Counted from the stretch's first letter, positions 26,139-34,902 are shown. The stretch: DNA of 64,000 nucleotides from Terrisporobacter petrolearius (GCF_020748185.1 NZ_JAHZMO010000003.1:1-64000); one strand, 5' to 3'. Made by a program: numbers and translations. The notes: generated from the letters alone by a model not told the origin.

Positions 26139-26669
26139 TTAATTTTTAGATTTTATTTTTGCTTCACCAAGTAAGAAACCTATAGAAGTACACATTAGAT
26201 CTCTAAATTGTGCTAATATTGCCACATCTTCCGTAATATCAAAAGCATAAATGCCTAATATTACCAATGCAGCAATTATGGTTATTAATAATGCTACAAC
26301 AACCTGTACTGTATTTCCATCACCATAATAATACTTAATTGTTTCTTTTTTTATCTTACATTCTTCAGTAATAGCCTTTTCTTTATCCATACTAATAGTC
26401 ATTTTTTCCACATAACTATTTTTATCATTATCTTCTTTTCTTTTTGTATTAGAACTTAGTATAAATCCAAATACTGAAGCTAGAGAAGTCCTAAATATAA
26501 CTTCAATTCTGTTATATAGGTCTATATCCTTTGCATCACAAATAGCTATAAATATTGTAGATAGTACTAAAAAAAATCCAAGATAAACTAAAAGTTTTGC
26601 TGCTAAGTTTAATTTATCCCAATCCATTAGTAACTCTTCAATTAAAGCTTGTACTCTACAAAATTTCAT
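26139..26669 (-). CDS. Membrane protein of unknown function
   Basis: A 176-residue protein with three to four membrane helices: about residues 22-42 (LLVYLGFFLVLSTIFIAI), a possible one near 55-70 and two near 125-170 (VVVALLITIIAALVILGIY). The middle is charged and Lys-rich. The repeated phrases TSLASVFGFILSS and TSIGFLLGEAKIK suggest two related halves. I do not recognise a family. The start at 26669 has GAGGTGGTG ahead of it. Monocistronic with its own terminator. Confidence 0.6.
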   Translation of the reverse strand: MKFCRVQALIEELLMDWDKLNLAAKLLVYLGFFLVLSTIFIAICDAKDIDLYNRIEVIFRTSLASVFGFILSSNTKRKEDNDKNSYVEKMTISMDKEKAITEECKIKKETIKYYYGDGNTVQVVVALLITIIAALVILGIYAFDITEDVAILAQFRDLMCTSIGFLLGEAKIKSKN

Positions 26670-26739
26670 AGATATCACCACCTCAAAGGTATAAATCTCC
26701 CCTTATTTTCATAATATTACATGAATGCTTATTTTGTGA

Positions 26740-26784
26740 TAAAAAAAAGAATTGTTATAATAACAGCAATTATTTTAACAATTC
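26740..26784 (-). terminator. Terminator of the second DegV gene
   Basis: AGAATTGTTA pairs with TAACAATTCT, extended by further pairs in the loop, and on the minus strand is followed by eight T residues. Confidence 0.8.
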
Positions 26785-26794
26785 TATAATATAA

Positions 26795-27670
26795 TTATTC
26801 TCTTTGTTTCCCGTAAAAATTAATCAATAGTGTACCTTTTCCACTATGAGCTCCTATTATAGGACCTATTTTTGAATGTATGATTTCTCCAACTTCACAC
26901 TCTTTTTTTAGCATTTGTTCTAATTGCATTGCCTCATGCTCACAATCAGCATGAGAAATAATTATAGTATCATATTTATCAAGCAAATAATTATCTTTTA
27001 ATTTATTAATCATATGATGCTCACAAGTTTTAGTTCCTCTTATTTTTTCTACTAGCTGAAGTTTACCTCCATTATCCATATTCAATAATGGTTTTATATT
27101 TAAAGCTGTTCCAAATGTAGCAGCCACAGAACTAATCCTTCCACCTCTTTTTAGATGAAATAAGTCATCTACCTTATACCAATGACATATATTTAATCTA
27201 TTTTCTTCAACCCAATTATATAACTCTTCAATAGATTTTTCCTTTAACTTTTCTTTAGCTGCTAAATAAACTAAAAGTCCTTCTCCTGAAGATGCACATA
27301 AGGAATCAACGGACATTATTTTTCTCTCCGGGTAGTCTTCTTTTAAGCTTGATATAGCTATTTGTGATGATCCATATGTTCCACTTAGGCCTGATGAAAA
27401 GCAAATATAAAGGATGTCTTTTCCTTCTTTTAATATAGGAGTAAAATATTCTATAAACCTTACTGGCGTAATTTGAGTTGTTGTTGACATTAATCCTTCT
27501 TGAGACATCTTGTAAAAAATTTTGCTATCTAGCTCTCTTTCATCAGGATAATGTGAATATACTTTTCCATTCACTTCAAAATCCATGGGAATAATTTTAA
27601 TTCCAAGAGAATCTATTACTTCTAGTGGCAAATCACTAGTTGCATCAGTGAATATTTCATACTGTGTCAT
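26795..27670 (-). CDS. DegV-family fatty-acid-binding protein (second copy)
   Basis: About 291 residues with the DegV landmarks FTDATSDLPLEVIDSLG, STTTQITPVRFIEYF, CFSSGLSGTYGSSQIA and KIGPIIGAHSGKGTLL. It is clearly diverged from the copy at 23882, so the two may prefer different fatty acids, as FakB1 and FakB2 do. AAAGGGGG stands before the ATG at 27670; the in-frame upstream codons lack such a site. Monocistronic. Confidence 0.9.
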   Translation of the reverse strand: MTQYEIFTDATSDLPLEVIDSLGIKIIPMDFEVNGKVYSHYPDERELDSKIFYKMSQEGLMSTTTQITPVRFIEYFTPILKEGKDILYICFSSGLSGTYGSSQIAISSLKEDYPERKIMSVDSLCASSGEGLLVYLAAKEKLKEKSIEELYNWVEENRLNICHWYKVDDLFHLKRGGRISSVAATFGTALNIKPLLNMDNGGKLQLVEKIRGTKTCEHHMINKLKDNYLLDKYDTIIISHADCEHEAMQLEQMLKKECEVGEIIHSKIGPIIGAHSGKGTLLINFYGKQRE

Positions 27671-27765
27671 ATATTTTTCCCCCTTTTTCATAAACAAAGT
27701 ATATATGATTTCTAATTATATTGTAATTATAGTAGTCTTTCATTCAATTTTCAATTATTATACAC

Positions 27766-27799
27766 ATAAAAAAATAGAGGTTTGCACCTCTACTTTTTT
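27766..27799 (-). terminator. Terminator of the DUF4397 gene
   Basis: TAGAGGT and ACCTCTA stem with a short loop, flanked by A7 and T7, usable in both directions. Confidence 0.8.
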
Positions 27800-27816
27800 A
27801 TAAATAATTTTATTAA

Positions 27817-28431
27817 CTATTTAAATCTTACAAAGGTACTTCCATCCAAAGACTGCACTCCTAATAGATTTGGCGGATTACCAACTACATAAATAGTATA
27901 TACCTTTTGACTTTTTAAATCTGTATTTAGGGTTAATACAGTATCTTCTGTATCAGCAAGATTTACTGTTAAATTATAGGAACCTGAAAGTAGTTGGACA
28001 TAATCTGTTGCATCCATAAATCCTATATCTGTAAATGCCAAATTTCCATCTATTAATACATCTACATTTGGTGCATCAGGTGATAAATGTATAATTCTTA
28101 CTCTGCTTTCATCTTCAAGTAAATCATCTGCATTACCTTCTATATATGGTATTAATTGAAGATCTTCAGAATTCCCTACTGCAGCTATGGTTATTACTTC
28201 TTTTTCTGGTATCCTAATGTTTTGTGTAAGTATAGGAGTTTCTTGTTGCCCAGCTGAAAATACTTCTATTTTATATTCTCCCATTGGTAGCTGAACATAC
28301 TCAGTAAAGTCTTTAAATTGTAAATTTTTAAAAGCAAGTCCTCCATTAACGTAGATATCTACTGAAGATCCATTTGGAGAAGCATGAAACACTCTCACAT
28401 AAGATACATCCATATCATTTCTAATAAACAT
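27817..28431 (-). CDS. DUF4397 domain protein
   Basis: The 204-residue protein consists of two DUF4397 repeats: SYVRVFHASPNGSSVDIYVN (about residues 9-28) and RVRIIHLSPDAPNVDVLIDG (about 110-130), each followed by F-x-D-x-T-x-Y-V-Q-L. These beta-sandwich domains occur in surface and secreted proteins. No signal peptide is visible here. In clostridia such short proteins are sometimes linked to spores or the cell envelope, but that is inference. Confidence 0.85.
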   Translation of the reverse strand: MFIRNDMDVSYVRVFHASPNGSSVDIYVNGGLAFKNLQFKDFTEYVQLPMGEYKIEVFSAGQQETPILTQNIRIPEKEVITIAAVGNSEDLQLIPYIEGNADDLLEDESRVRIIHLSPDAPNVDVLIDGNLAFTDIGFMDATDYVQLLSGSYNLTVNLADTEDTVLTLNTDLKSQKVYTIYVVGNPPNLLGVQSLDGSTFVRFK

Positions 28432-28526
28432 AAAATTATCATCCCCCTTATATAAAACAATAATAAATAGCTTTTTATTAATAATTCTATGTTAAATATT
28501 TTTTTTTGATACACATTAAAATCAAA

Positions 28527-28555
28527 TTGACAAAATATGTAAATTGATATACTAT
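28527..28555 (+). promoter_or_regulatory. Orphan plus-strand promoter
   Basis: TTGACA (28527-28532), 17 bases, TACTAT (28550-28555). Both flanking genes are on the minus strand, so this promoter does not serve either. Confidence 0.5.
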
Positions 28556-28599
28556 AATATTAACAATAAGATAATTAATAATTATATTTTGAAGATATA

Positions 28600-28636
28600 A
28601 AAAAGTCAGAAGTCTTTCACCTTCTGACTTTTTTTG
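28600..28636. terminator. Bidirectional hairpin terminator
   Basis: AAAAGTCAGAAG pairs with CTTCTGACTTTT and is followed by a T-run on both strands. It can end the SNF2 gene transcript (minus) or the candidate small RNA (plus). Confidence 0.75.
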
Positions 28637-28722
28637 TCTTTAAATATTTTTAACCCTTAGATATAGTAATTAATTAACTTAAATTGTATTCTTACTTTCC
28701 CCGAGTATGAATTATAATGTTT

Positions 28723-28749
28723 AAAGATGGTTTTCACCATCTTTTTTTC
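28723..28749 (+). terminator. Plus-strand terminator hairpin
   Basis: AAAGATGG and CCATCTTT stem followed by TTTTTCTT on the plus strand; the minus side is A-rich rather than T-rich. Confidence 0.65.
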
Positions 28750-28753
28750 TTGT

Positions 28754-30850
28754 TTATATACTTTCAAATAAATCAATAATTTCTTCTCTCGTTAACTTTT
28801 TCAAAGATGAACTATTTTCTAAATTAGAATTTATTATATCTTCAATAAGCTCTTTTTTATAATCTTGCATAGCTATTACTTTTTCTTCGACGGTACCTTT
28901 AGAAATTAATTTAATAACATCTACCACATTTTTTTGTCCAATTCTATGTGCCCTATCGCTAGCTTGGTTTTCACTTGCTGGATTAAACCAAGGATCAAAA
29001 TGAACTACCATGGATGCACTAGTTAAATTAAGTCCTGTTCCTCCTGCTTTCAATGATATTAAAAACACCTTCTTTGTATCACTATTATTAAATTCTTCTA
29101 CCAACCTCATTCTATCTTTTGCATCTGTTTTTCCATCTAAGTATGAATATGAAATATTTTCTTCTACTAATCTTTTTTCTATAACTTGAAGAACCTTTGT
29201 AAACTGAGAAAATACTAATATTTTTCTATCATCTTCTTCCTTTATAATATTAATTAAAATTTCTAACTTTGAATTTTTACCTTTATAGTTTTTAACAATT
29301 ATTTCTGGAGCAATACTTAGTTGTCTTAACTTTGTTAAATAAGAAAAAACAGTCATATTATCTTCATTGTTTTCTAGAATCCTTCTTTTTATTAAGTTCA
29401 CAAAACTTCTATATGCTCTTTTATGCTCCTTGTCCAACTCAACATAAAATTTATGCTCTATTTTGTCTGGTAATTCATTAATAACTTCTTTTTTAGTTCT
29501 CCTAAGCATAAATGGTTTTATTAAATTTTTTAGCTGACAGTGATTTTTTTCATTATTAACAAATATAGTTTCAAATTTCTTTTTACTATATAAATATCCT
29601 GGCATAACAAAATCAAAAATTGACCAAAGTTCCATAAGATTATTTTCTACAGGTGTTCCTGTTAAAGCAAATTTCACATTAGCATTTACTTCTTTCACTG
29701 ATTTAGTAATTATAGAATCTGGGTTTTTAATATTTTGCGCCTCGTCAATTATACAGTAATCAAAGGTTATGTTTTTATATTTTTCCATATCATTTTTATA
29801 GGTCCCATAACTAGTTAGTATAACATCATAGTCCTTATAATTCTCTAATACTTTTTCTCTTTGAACTTTATTTCCATAGGCAATCCCTAGTTTAATATCT
29901 GGTGTGAATTTTTCAAATTCGTTTTCCCAGTTATATATTAAAGATGTTGGTGTTATAACTATTGATTTTTTATCTTTTTGTGAAAGTAAAAAGGCTAAAG
30001 TTTGTACAGTTTTACCAAGTCCCATTTCATCTGCCAGTATTCCACCAAAGTTATAATTTGATAAAGTATTAAAAAATTCAAATCCATCTACTTGATAATC
30101 TCTAAGATTTGCATTTAAATTCTCGGGGACTTTTATATTTTTGTTTAATTTATTATATTTTTTTATTACATTATCTACGTATTTTCTTCCACTTATTAAA
30201 TTATTACTTTCATCTTCTAGTAACTTTTCTAGAAATACTGCTTTATTATCTGGTATCTTTATTTTTTGAAAATCACTATAAATATCCAACACATCTATAA
30301 TTTGAAATATTTTTTCTAAATCATTGTCCTTTAAGTCAATATAACTACCATCTGGCATAAGATGGTACTTGTATTTATTTTTATATGAGTTATATATATT
30401 GTCATATTCATTTTTATCTATTTTATCAATATGTAAGCTAGCACCTAAGTTTCCACCTCTAGATTGACTTAAGTCAAATATTACAGTAGGGTTTAATATT
30501 ATATCTCCTTCTGAAAATTCTTCTTTAGTTTTATCTCTTAATTTTTTTATTCCTTCAAGAACTGAAGCCACCATATGAGAACATACTTGAGTTCCTTTAT
30601 TATTGAAAACATTTTGACAATCACAACTAAGATTGGAAACCGTCCTACTTTTAGTATTTATACTGATCATAGATGTGTAACTTCGTCTGTGATGTTCATC
30701 AAAGACTGTAGCATAAAAAGTTGTTTCATGCCCTCTTGTATTTACATAGTCATTACTTACATAGTTTCTCTTATATGATGCAAATCCACTATTATATTTT
30801 AACTTATCTGTGTATAATCTTAATATTTCACTAAGTTTATCTATTTCCAT
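28754..30850 (-). CDS. SNF2-family helicase with SWIM zinc finger
   Basis: The 698-residue DNA-dependent ATPase begins with a SWIM domain (about residues 72-100: CDCQNVF then CSHMV, giving the C-x-C...C-x-H zinc ligands). The SNF2 core follows from about residue 255: Walker A DEMGLGKTVQT, Walker B IIDEAQNIKNP, ALTGTPVENN (motif III), then the C-terminal RecA domain with SLKAGGTGLNLT and RAHRIGQ. These proteins remodel protein-DNA complexes, in bacteria often RNA polymerase. The typical length is larger (about 1000), so this is a compact form. Confidence 0.9.
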   Translation of the reverse strand: MEIDKLSEILRLYTDKLKYNSGFASYKRNYVSNDYVNTRGHETTFYATVFDEHHRRSYTSMISINTKSRTVSNLSCDCQNVFNNKGTQVCSHMVASVLEGIKKLRDKTKEEFSEGDIILNPTVIFDLSQSRGGNLGASLHIDKIDKNEYDNIYNSYKNKYKYHLMPDGSYIDLKDNDLEKIFQIIDVLDIYSDFQKIKIPDNKAVFLEKLLEDESNNLISGRKYVDNVIKKYNKLNKNIKVPENLNANLRDYQVDGFEFFNTLSNYNFGGILADEMGLGKTVQTLAFLLSQKDKKSIVITPTSLIYNWENEFEKFTPDIKLGIAYGNKVQREKVLENYKDYDVILTSYGTYKNDMEKYKNITFDYCIIDEAQNIKNPDSIITKSVKEVNANVKFALTGTPVENNLMELWSIFDFVMPGYLYSKKKFETIFVNNEKNHCQLKNLIKPFMLRRTKKEVINELPDKIEHKFYVELDKEHKRAYRSFVNLIKRRILENNEDNMTVFSYLTKLRQLSIAPEIIVKNYKGKNSKLEILINIIKEEDDRKILVFSQFTKVLQVIEKRLVEENISYSYLDGKTDAKDRMRLVEEFNNSDTKKVFLISLKAGGTGLNLTSASMVVHFDPWFNPASENQASDRAHRIGQKNVVDVIKLISKGTVEEKVIAMQDYKKELIEDIINSNLENSSSLKKLTREEIIDLFESI

Positions 30851-30933
30851 TTTTCCACCTTTTCCTTAAAAATTTGTCATAGTTTTTTGTGAAAATTCCC
30901 TTTCATTTAAAACGGTTTATATTTTAAAAATAA

Positions 30934-30963
30934 AATATCATGAGATTGCCCCCATGATATTTC
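30934..30963 (-). terminator. Hairpin terminator downstream of the 42-residue peptide gene
   Basis: AAATATCATG and CATGATATTT form the stem around a GC-rich loop, followed on the minus strand by TTATTTTTA. Confidence 0.6.
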
Positions 30964-31070
30964 AAATTTTATTAAACTTTAATTTTTATATTTTCACACA
31001 CTTCTAATTTAAATTATACTCATATTATTATGAGTCATTCAAGTAGTTATTTAATTCTTTTTTCTTTTAT

Positions 31071-31199
31071 TTACTTTGGCTTTTTTATTAATGCTAATAT
31101 TCCATCAATAATTAAAACTCCTGTTCCTATCCATATCAATGCTTCACCACAACTAGCAAAAGAAATGTCCCTCATACAAAAATCTAATATGTTTTTCAT
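31071..31199 (-). CDS. 42-residue hydrophobic peptide of unknown function
   Basis: A short frame starting with ATG at 31199 and ending with TAA at 31073-31071. GGGAGGTG lies seven bases before the ATG, one of the best ribosome binding sites in the window. The product begins MKNILDFCMRDISFASCGEA, continues with a membrane-like helix (LIWIGTGVLIIDGILALI) and ends in KKPK. Two Cys precede the helix. Its own terminator-like hairpin follows at 30934-30963. I do not recognise a family; it could be a small membrane protein or a peptide precursor. Confidence 0.55.
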   Translation of the reverse strand: MKNILDFCMRDISFASCGEALIWIGTGVLIIDGILALIKKPK

Positions 31200-31277
31200 C
31201 TTTTGACACCTCCCTTTAGCTTATTGCAAAAAATATTTTTAATTATTCAATTTAGCTCTACTATATACTATGACACC

Positions 31278-31317
31278 TAAAATAAAAAAATGACACCTAC
31301 ATATTTTAGGTGTCATC
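31278..31317 (-). terminator. Terminator of the catalase-like gene
   Basis: On the minus strand TGACACCTA pairs with TAGGTGTCA, followed by seven T residues. A further copy of the arm (TGACACCTA at 31270) allows an alternative pairing. Confidence 0.75.
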
Positions 31318-31322
31318 AATTT

Positions 31323-32315
31323 TCATATATTATCAAAATCTTCATCATTTGCTTCATATAATTCTTCTTTATTTCTATAATGTCTATATTTTGACATTTC
31401 GTTATAAATTTTCATTCTTCCTTCATTGATATCTCCAATAGGTTTATGAGAAAGAAGACTATGACCTGGTGAAAAAGACATTTTTTCTGCCAAGTCAAAT
31501 CTTTTATTCGTTGTAAATCTTTGTCTTGGAATTCTTATCTGGCCCAGTTTAATAAAAGGAGATTTATCCTCCTCCCACTCTATTGAAGCATCATTTATTG
31601 GTGTATATATGTCATTTATATAAAATTGTACCATAAAATCAAACACTGCTTCTTCCCTATATAAATGTTTTTGCATATTTTCTGTAAGATAGTTTTTTCC
31701 AAGTTTTTTAGGAAGCTTGCTTTTGTACATAGACCTTGGAACTATACTATATTTTACTATTTTATTACCAAACATATATGGTGTAGTACTGTAATATCTA
31801 ATGTCTAAAGGACTTGTATCATGTTTCATATTTTTTATAATATCAGTTATTACTTTAATATTTTTATCTTTTATTAATTTTCCCATAAAAATTATTGGTG
31901 TAGATTTTGTTGTATAGTATAAAGCATCATACATTAATTTTAGGTTTCCTATAGGCATGGTTTTCATATTAACTAATAGAAAATCTTGAGTAAATTGTTC
32001 ATCCTTTACACATTTATCTCCATAAACATTTAATAATTTTATTGAAAGTCCTCTAATATCCCTATATTTATCACTTCTTATTTTAGGATTTGAGTTAGAT
32101 ACTCTTATAAATGCTTTGTAATAATCTCTATTAAAGATTCCTTCTCTATACTGCAAGGGTAAATTTTTATCCACAATAAAATAACCTTTTAGAAGTCCTA
32201 AACATTTTGGATGAGCATCTCTTCTTGTTAAGCCCTTTACATAATCTTTGTCTAATTTTTCTTTTAATAAACATATTATTTTTGAACTTAATTCATCGTT
32301 GCTATATTTTCTCAA
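31323..32315 (-). CDS. Catalase-superfamily heme protein
   Basis: A 330-residue member of the catalase-like heme superfamily. The N-terminal RRDAHPKCLGLLKGYFIV holds the distal His, FIRVSNSNP and the RGLSIKL strand follow, and RMKIYNEMSKYRHYRN contains the R-x-x-x-Y proximal heme ligand motif. It is much shorter than classic catalases (about 480-750) and nearer to the small catalase-related peroxidases and allene-oxide-synthase-like proteins. The start is TTG at 32315 with AGGAGC ahead. The reaction is unknown, perhaps peroxide removal. Confidence 0.75.
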   Translation of the reverse strand: MRKYSNDELSSKIICLLKEKLDKDYVKGLTRRDAHPKCLGLLKGYFIVDKNLPLQYREGIFNRDYYKAFIRVSNSNPKIRSDKYRDIRGLSIKLLNVYGDKCVKDEQFTQDFLLVNMKTMPIGNLKLMYDALYYTTKSTPIIFMGKLIKDKNIKVITDIIKNMKHDTSPLDIRYYSTTPYMFGNKIVKYSIVPRSMYKSKLPKKLGKNYLTENMQKHLYREEAVFDFMVQFYINDIYTPINDASIEWEEDKSPFIKLGQIRIPRQRFTTNKRFDLAEKMSFSPGHSLLSHKPIGDINEGRMKIYNEMSKYRHYRNKEELYEANDEDFDNI

Positions 32316-32410
32316 TTATTTTGCTCCTTTACTAAAATTGTAAATAATACTTATTATTCCAATAATATAAAAGATTAATTACAAAAAAAGAAGGTATTTT
32401 ACCTTCTTTT

Positions 32411-33775
32411 CTATTTAGCTATTGCAATATTATTAAATTTCGCTTCATTATTCAAATCACTACTATTTAGTTTTTTTGTATATATTATTATTCCAAATAA
32501 AGTTATAGCTTCTGTCACAGTCACAACAAACCATAAACTAGACCCACCAAATGCCACTGGTAAACTTATCACAAGAATGATATTTAATAAAAACCCTCTT
32601 ATAACTGATATAAATATGGATGGTTTTTCTTTTCCCACAGATTGAAAATAGTTACAAAGCAATATATTAATATTCATAATACAAAAAGCACTTAAATAAG
32701 TTCTCAGTGCTGGTACTCCCATAGAAACAATATCTGTATTAGCTTTTACAAAAGCATATATTACTTCTTCTGTAAACATAAATACTACAACATATAGTAA
32801 ACATCCTATTGAAATAGTAGTAAACATAGCATATTTTAAAACTGTTTTTACACGCTTGCTCTCATTTGCACCATAGTTAGTTGCTATTATAGGTTGACTA
32901 GCTTGAGCAACACCATTAAATAAGGCTGTTCCAACTATTACACAATTTGATATAATTCCATAAACTACGATTCCCATATCTCCTATATATTTTAAAATTT
33001 GAATATTAAATATAAATATTACAAATCCAGCAGCCACTTCCATTAAGAAACTAGATCCACCACAACTGATTATCCTTTTTATTCTTTTTACTGATGCTTC
33101 TTTTAAAGATAGTTTTATTCTATTTTTATTTGAAATAAAGTGAGTTAAAAGAACTATAACTGTTGTTAAACTTCCTATAACTGTTGCTAAAGCTGCCCCC
33201 ATCATTCCCATGTCCATAGGAAATACAAAAATATAATCTAATACTATATTTAATCCTGCTCCTACAAGTACTGATATCATAGCCAATTTCGGAGCTTTTT
33301 TATTACGAATTATAGGTGATAAAAAATTAGTTGCTATAAATATAGGTGTAAATATTGTTATGCATCTTCCATATTGTAATACTAAATCAATACTATTTTC
33401 ATTTGCTCCAAGGAAGTAAGAGATATTTTCTAAAAATATGTTTGTAAATATTGTAAATATTAGTCCTATTATTGCTACTGCCACCAAGCTAGAAATAAAA
33501 TATTTATCTGATTCTTCTTTATTTCCCATTCCATCTTCCATTGAGATTAATATTCCTCCTCCCAGTCCAAACATAAGACCTATACCGTTGTATACGGCAA
33601 AAAAAGGTAAGAAAATATTTAGCGCAGAAATACCTTCTGCTCCAACACCTTGACCTATTATAAGAGTATCTGCCAATATATAAATTGCTGTAACAAGTGT
33701 GGAACATATCGATGGTATTAGATAGTGGTAAAAAACTTTTTTCTCATCATCTTTTAATAAATTTAATTTTTCCAT
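32411..33775 (-). CDS. MATE-family efflux transporter
   Basis: About 454 residues with twelve membrane helices in two homologous halves. N-terminal pieces PSICSTLVTAIYILADTLII and the GAEGISALNIFLP region are typical of the MATE/DinF group, as is GVAQASQPIIATNYGA in the second half. Such pumps export cationic drugs with sodium or protons. The start at 33775 is set by GGAGGGG; an in-frame ATG further upstream comes from the GC-rich repeat. Confidence 0.9.
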   Translation of the reverse strand: MEKLNLLKDDEKKVFYHYLIPSICSTLVTAIYILADTLIIGQGVGAEGISALNIFLPFFAVYNGIGLMFGLGGGILISMEDGMGNKEESDKYFISSLVAVAIIGLIFTIFTNIFLENISYFLGANENSIDLVLQYGRCITIFTPIFIATNFLSPIIRNKKAPKLAMISVLVGAGLNIVLDYIFVFPMDMGMMGAALATVIGSLTTVIVLLTHFISNKNRIKLSLKEASVKRIKRIISCGGSSFLMEVAAGFVIFIFNIQILKYIGDMGIVVYGIISNCVIVGTALFNGVAQASQPIIATNYGANESKRVKTVLKYAMFTTISIGCLLYVVVFMFTEEVIYAFVKANTDIVSMGVPALRTYLSAFCIMNINILLCNYFQSVGKEKPSIFISVIRGFLLNIILVISLPVAFGGSSLWFVVTVTEAITLFGIIIYTKKLNSSDLNNEAKFNNIAIAK

Positions 33776-33810
33776 TACAACCCCTCCTATTTTTATTAAT
33801 AATAAAAAAT

Positions 33811-33856
33811 TCGCTTCGCTCATGTCGCCAACGGCTTCGCCCGTTGCTCAAGTCAC
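33811..33856. repeat. GC-rich palindromic intergenic element
   Basis: A stretch of about 46 bases with far higher GC than its surroundings. It contains TCGCTTCGCT and a hairpin CAACGG-CTTCGC-CCGTTG (33829-33846). Its composition and GAGCGAAGCGA motif (minus strand) suggest a dispersed repetitive element rather than coding DNA; only this copy is in the window. Confidence 0.5.
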
Positions 33857-33867
33857 AAAGTTAAAAA

Positions 33868-33913
33868 TTAAAAAAGCCAAATAAGCATGCTAAGTATACT
33901 TATTTGGCTTGTT
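33868..33913 (-). terminator. Terminator downstream of the broken PDGLE gene
   Basis: AAGCCAAATAAG pairs with CTTATTTGGCTT; the minus strand continues TTTTTAATTTTT. Confidence 0.8.
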
Positions 33914-34034
33914 GCTCATATTTTATTTTTTGAACCATTAAATTATCTTGCATTGCGATTATAAATTAAATATAATTCGCCACTTGTAATGGCTCTTTTA
34001 ACAAAAACTATTCTAATATATTAAGTTAATAAAG

Positions 34035-34332
34035 TCAACCTGAATTTTCCTTGTATTCATTAGTTTCTTTTTTCTTTGCTTTACTAAGTCCAAAGGCTAT
34101 TAAACCACATAAACCTAGTGGTCATTACTGAGCCTACCACTCCAAATACTGTAGTACCCATTGCATTTTCTCCATCGGATTTGAAGTCATAATTTGGTAA
34201 AAATGCTAATCTCTCTTGAACACCTCCTAGTGTCTCATTTACACTATTAGTCCTTTCAATTTCATCACTACCAGTTACATTTTGTACTGCCCACTCTAAT
34301 CCATCTGGATTTGAAGATGCATAACGTAAATC
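34035..34332 (-). pseudogene. Frameshifted, truncated PDGLE (CbiM C-terminal type) cobalt-transport protein
   Basis: On the minus strand a frame without start codon encodes DLRYASSNPDGLEWAVQNVT, then VNETLGGVQERLAFLPNYDF, the PDGLE domain found at the C-terminus of CbiM/NikM and in CbiN-like subunits of cobalt/nickel ECF transporters. Near 34115 the frame shifts: the membrane helix and basic tail (GLCGLIAFGLSKAKKKE) continue in another frame to a TGA at 34035. The N-terminus is missing and no other cbi genes are near, so this is a decayed relic. Confidence 0.75.
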
Positions 34333-34344
34333 CCCCTTTAGAAA

Positions 34345-34395
34345 TTAAAAAGCCATGAAGTTATCCTTATTAAGAAATAACCTTCATGGCTTTAA
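34345..34395 (-). terminator. Terminator of the DUF1648 gene
   Basis: AAAGCCATGAAG and CTTCATGGCTTT form a long stem extended by TTATC/GATAA-type pairs; on the minus strand TTTTTAATTT follows. Confidence 0.8.
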
Positions 34396-34434
34396 TTTCA
34401 ATTCATATATATTTTTATTATGTATTATATTTTT

Positions 34435-34902
34435 CTAACCTTTTAGAGCTTTTATCTTTGCTGAAGTATTAAACCCTACAGCCAACGGTAAAAATGCTGA
34501 CATTGGAATAAATATAAAACCTAAATCAACATTATTTATAATGGAAAAAATTATATATGCCATTATACTTACAAGAATTAATTTTAAAAATACAAATAAA
34601 TCTCCTGCTAATAGAAATGCTTGCTCTTGCTTCTTTTTATCTTTTATATTACCTATTCCCCATAAAGATGGATTTAAATATATCATAGTAAAAACTATAT
34701 ATATTCCGTAAGATATAGCTAGTTTCCATAAGATACTTGTTTTTGAGCCCATACCACCTATTTTACCAGTAATTCCAAAAGATGTTGCTACCTCTTGTGG
34801 TATTTTCCCCCACATGACCGCCACATAAATTGATATTGCTATTAGTGTAAATATTGTAAGTCCTTCAATCATTCTTTGTTTTTGTGTGAAAGCCATCTTC
34901 AT
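34435..34902 (-). CDS. DUF1648-type membrane protein
   Basis: A 155-residue protein with four membrane helices. After the first helix comes WGKIPQEVATSFGITGKIGG, the P-x-x-(V/I)-x-x-x-(F/W) pattern of DUF1648 domains that also occur in SdpI-like proteins. The rest is SdpI-less, so the function is unknown. GAGGGGG lies nine bases before the ATG at 34902; an upstream in-frame ATG lacks a site. Confidence 0.65.
   Translation of the reverse strand: MKMAFTQKQRMIEGLTIFTLIAISIYVAVMWGKIPQEVATSFGITGKIGGMGSKTSILWKLAISYGIYIVFTMIYLNPSLWGIGNIKDKKKQEQAFLLAGDLFVFLKLILVSIMAYIIFSIINNVDLGFIFIPMSAFLPLAVGFNTSAKIKALKG

Larger units (their letters stand above)
28562..28749 (+). ncRNA. Candidate small RNA
   Basis: A transcript from the promoter at 28527-28555 would start near 28562. 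It would end at the terminator-like hairpin 28600-28636 (about 75 nt) or, by read-through, at 28723-28749 (about 190 nt), whose T7 run also points to plus-strand termination. No ribosome binding site or open frame lies within. No known RNA family was recognised. Confidence 0.35.
28432..28753. other. Intergenic region with a plus-strand promoter and two hairpins
   Basis: About 320 bases without an open frame. It holds a consensus-like plus-strand promoter at 28527-28555, a hairpin at 28600-28636 and another at 28723-28749. See the ncRNA entry. Confidence 0.5.

Noticed and set aside
33776..33823. N-terminal extension of the MATE transporter
   Set aside because: It is encoded by the GC-rich repeat; the ribosome binding site GGAGGGG directly precedes the later ATG at 33775.
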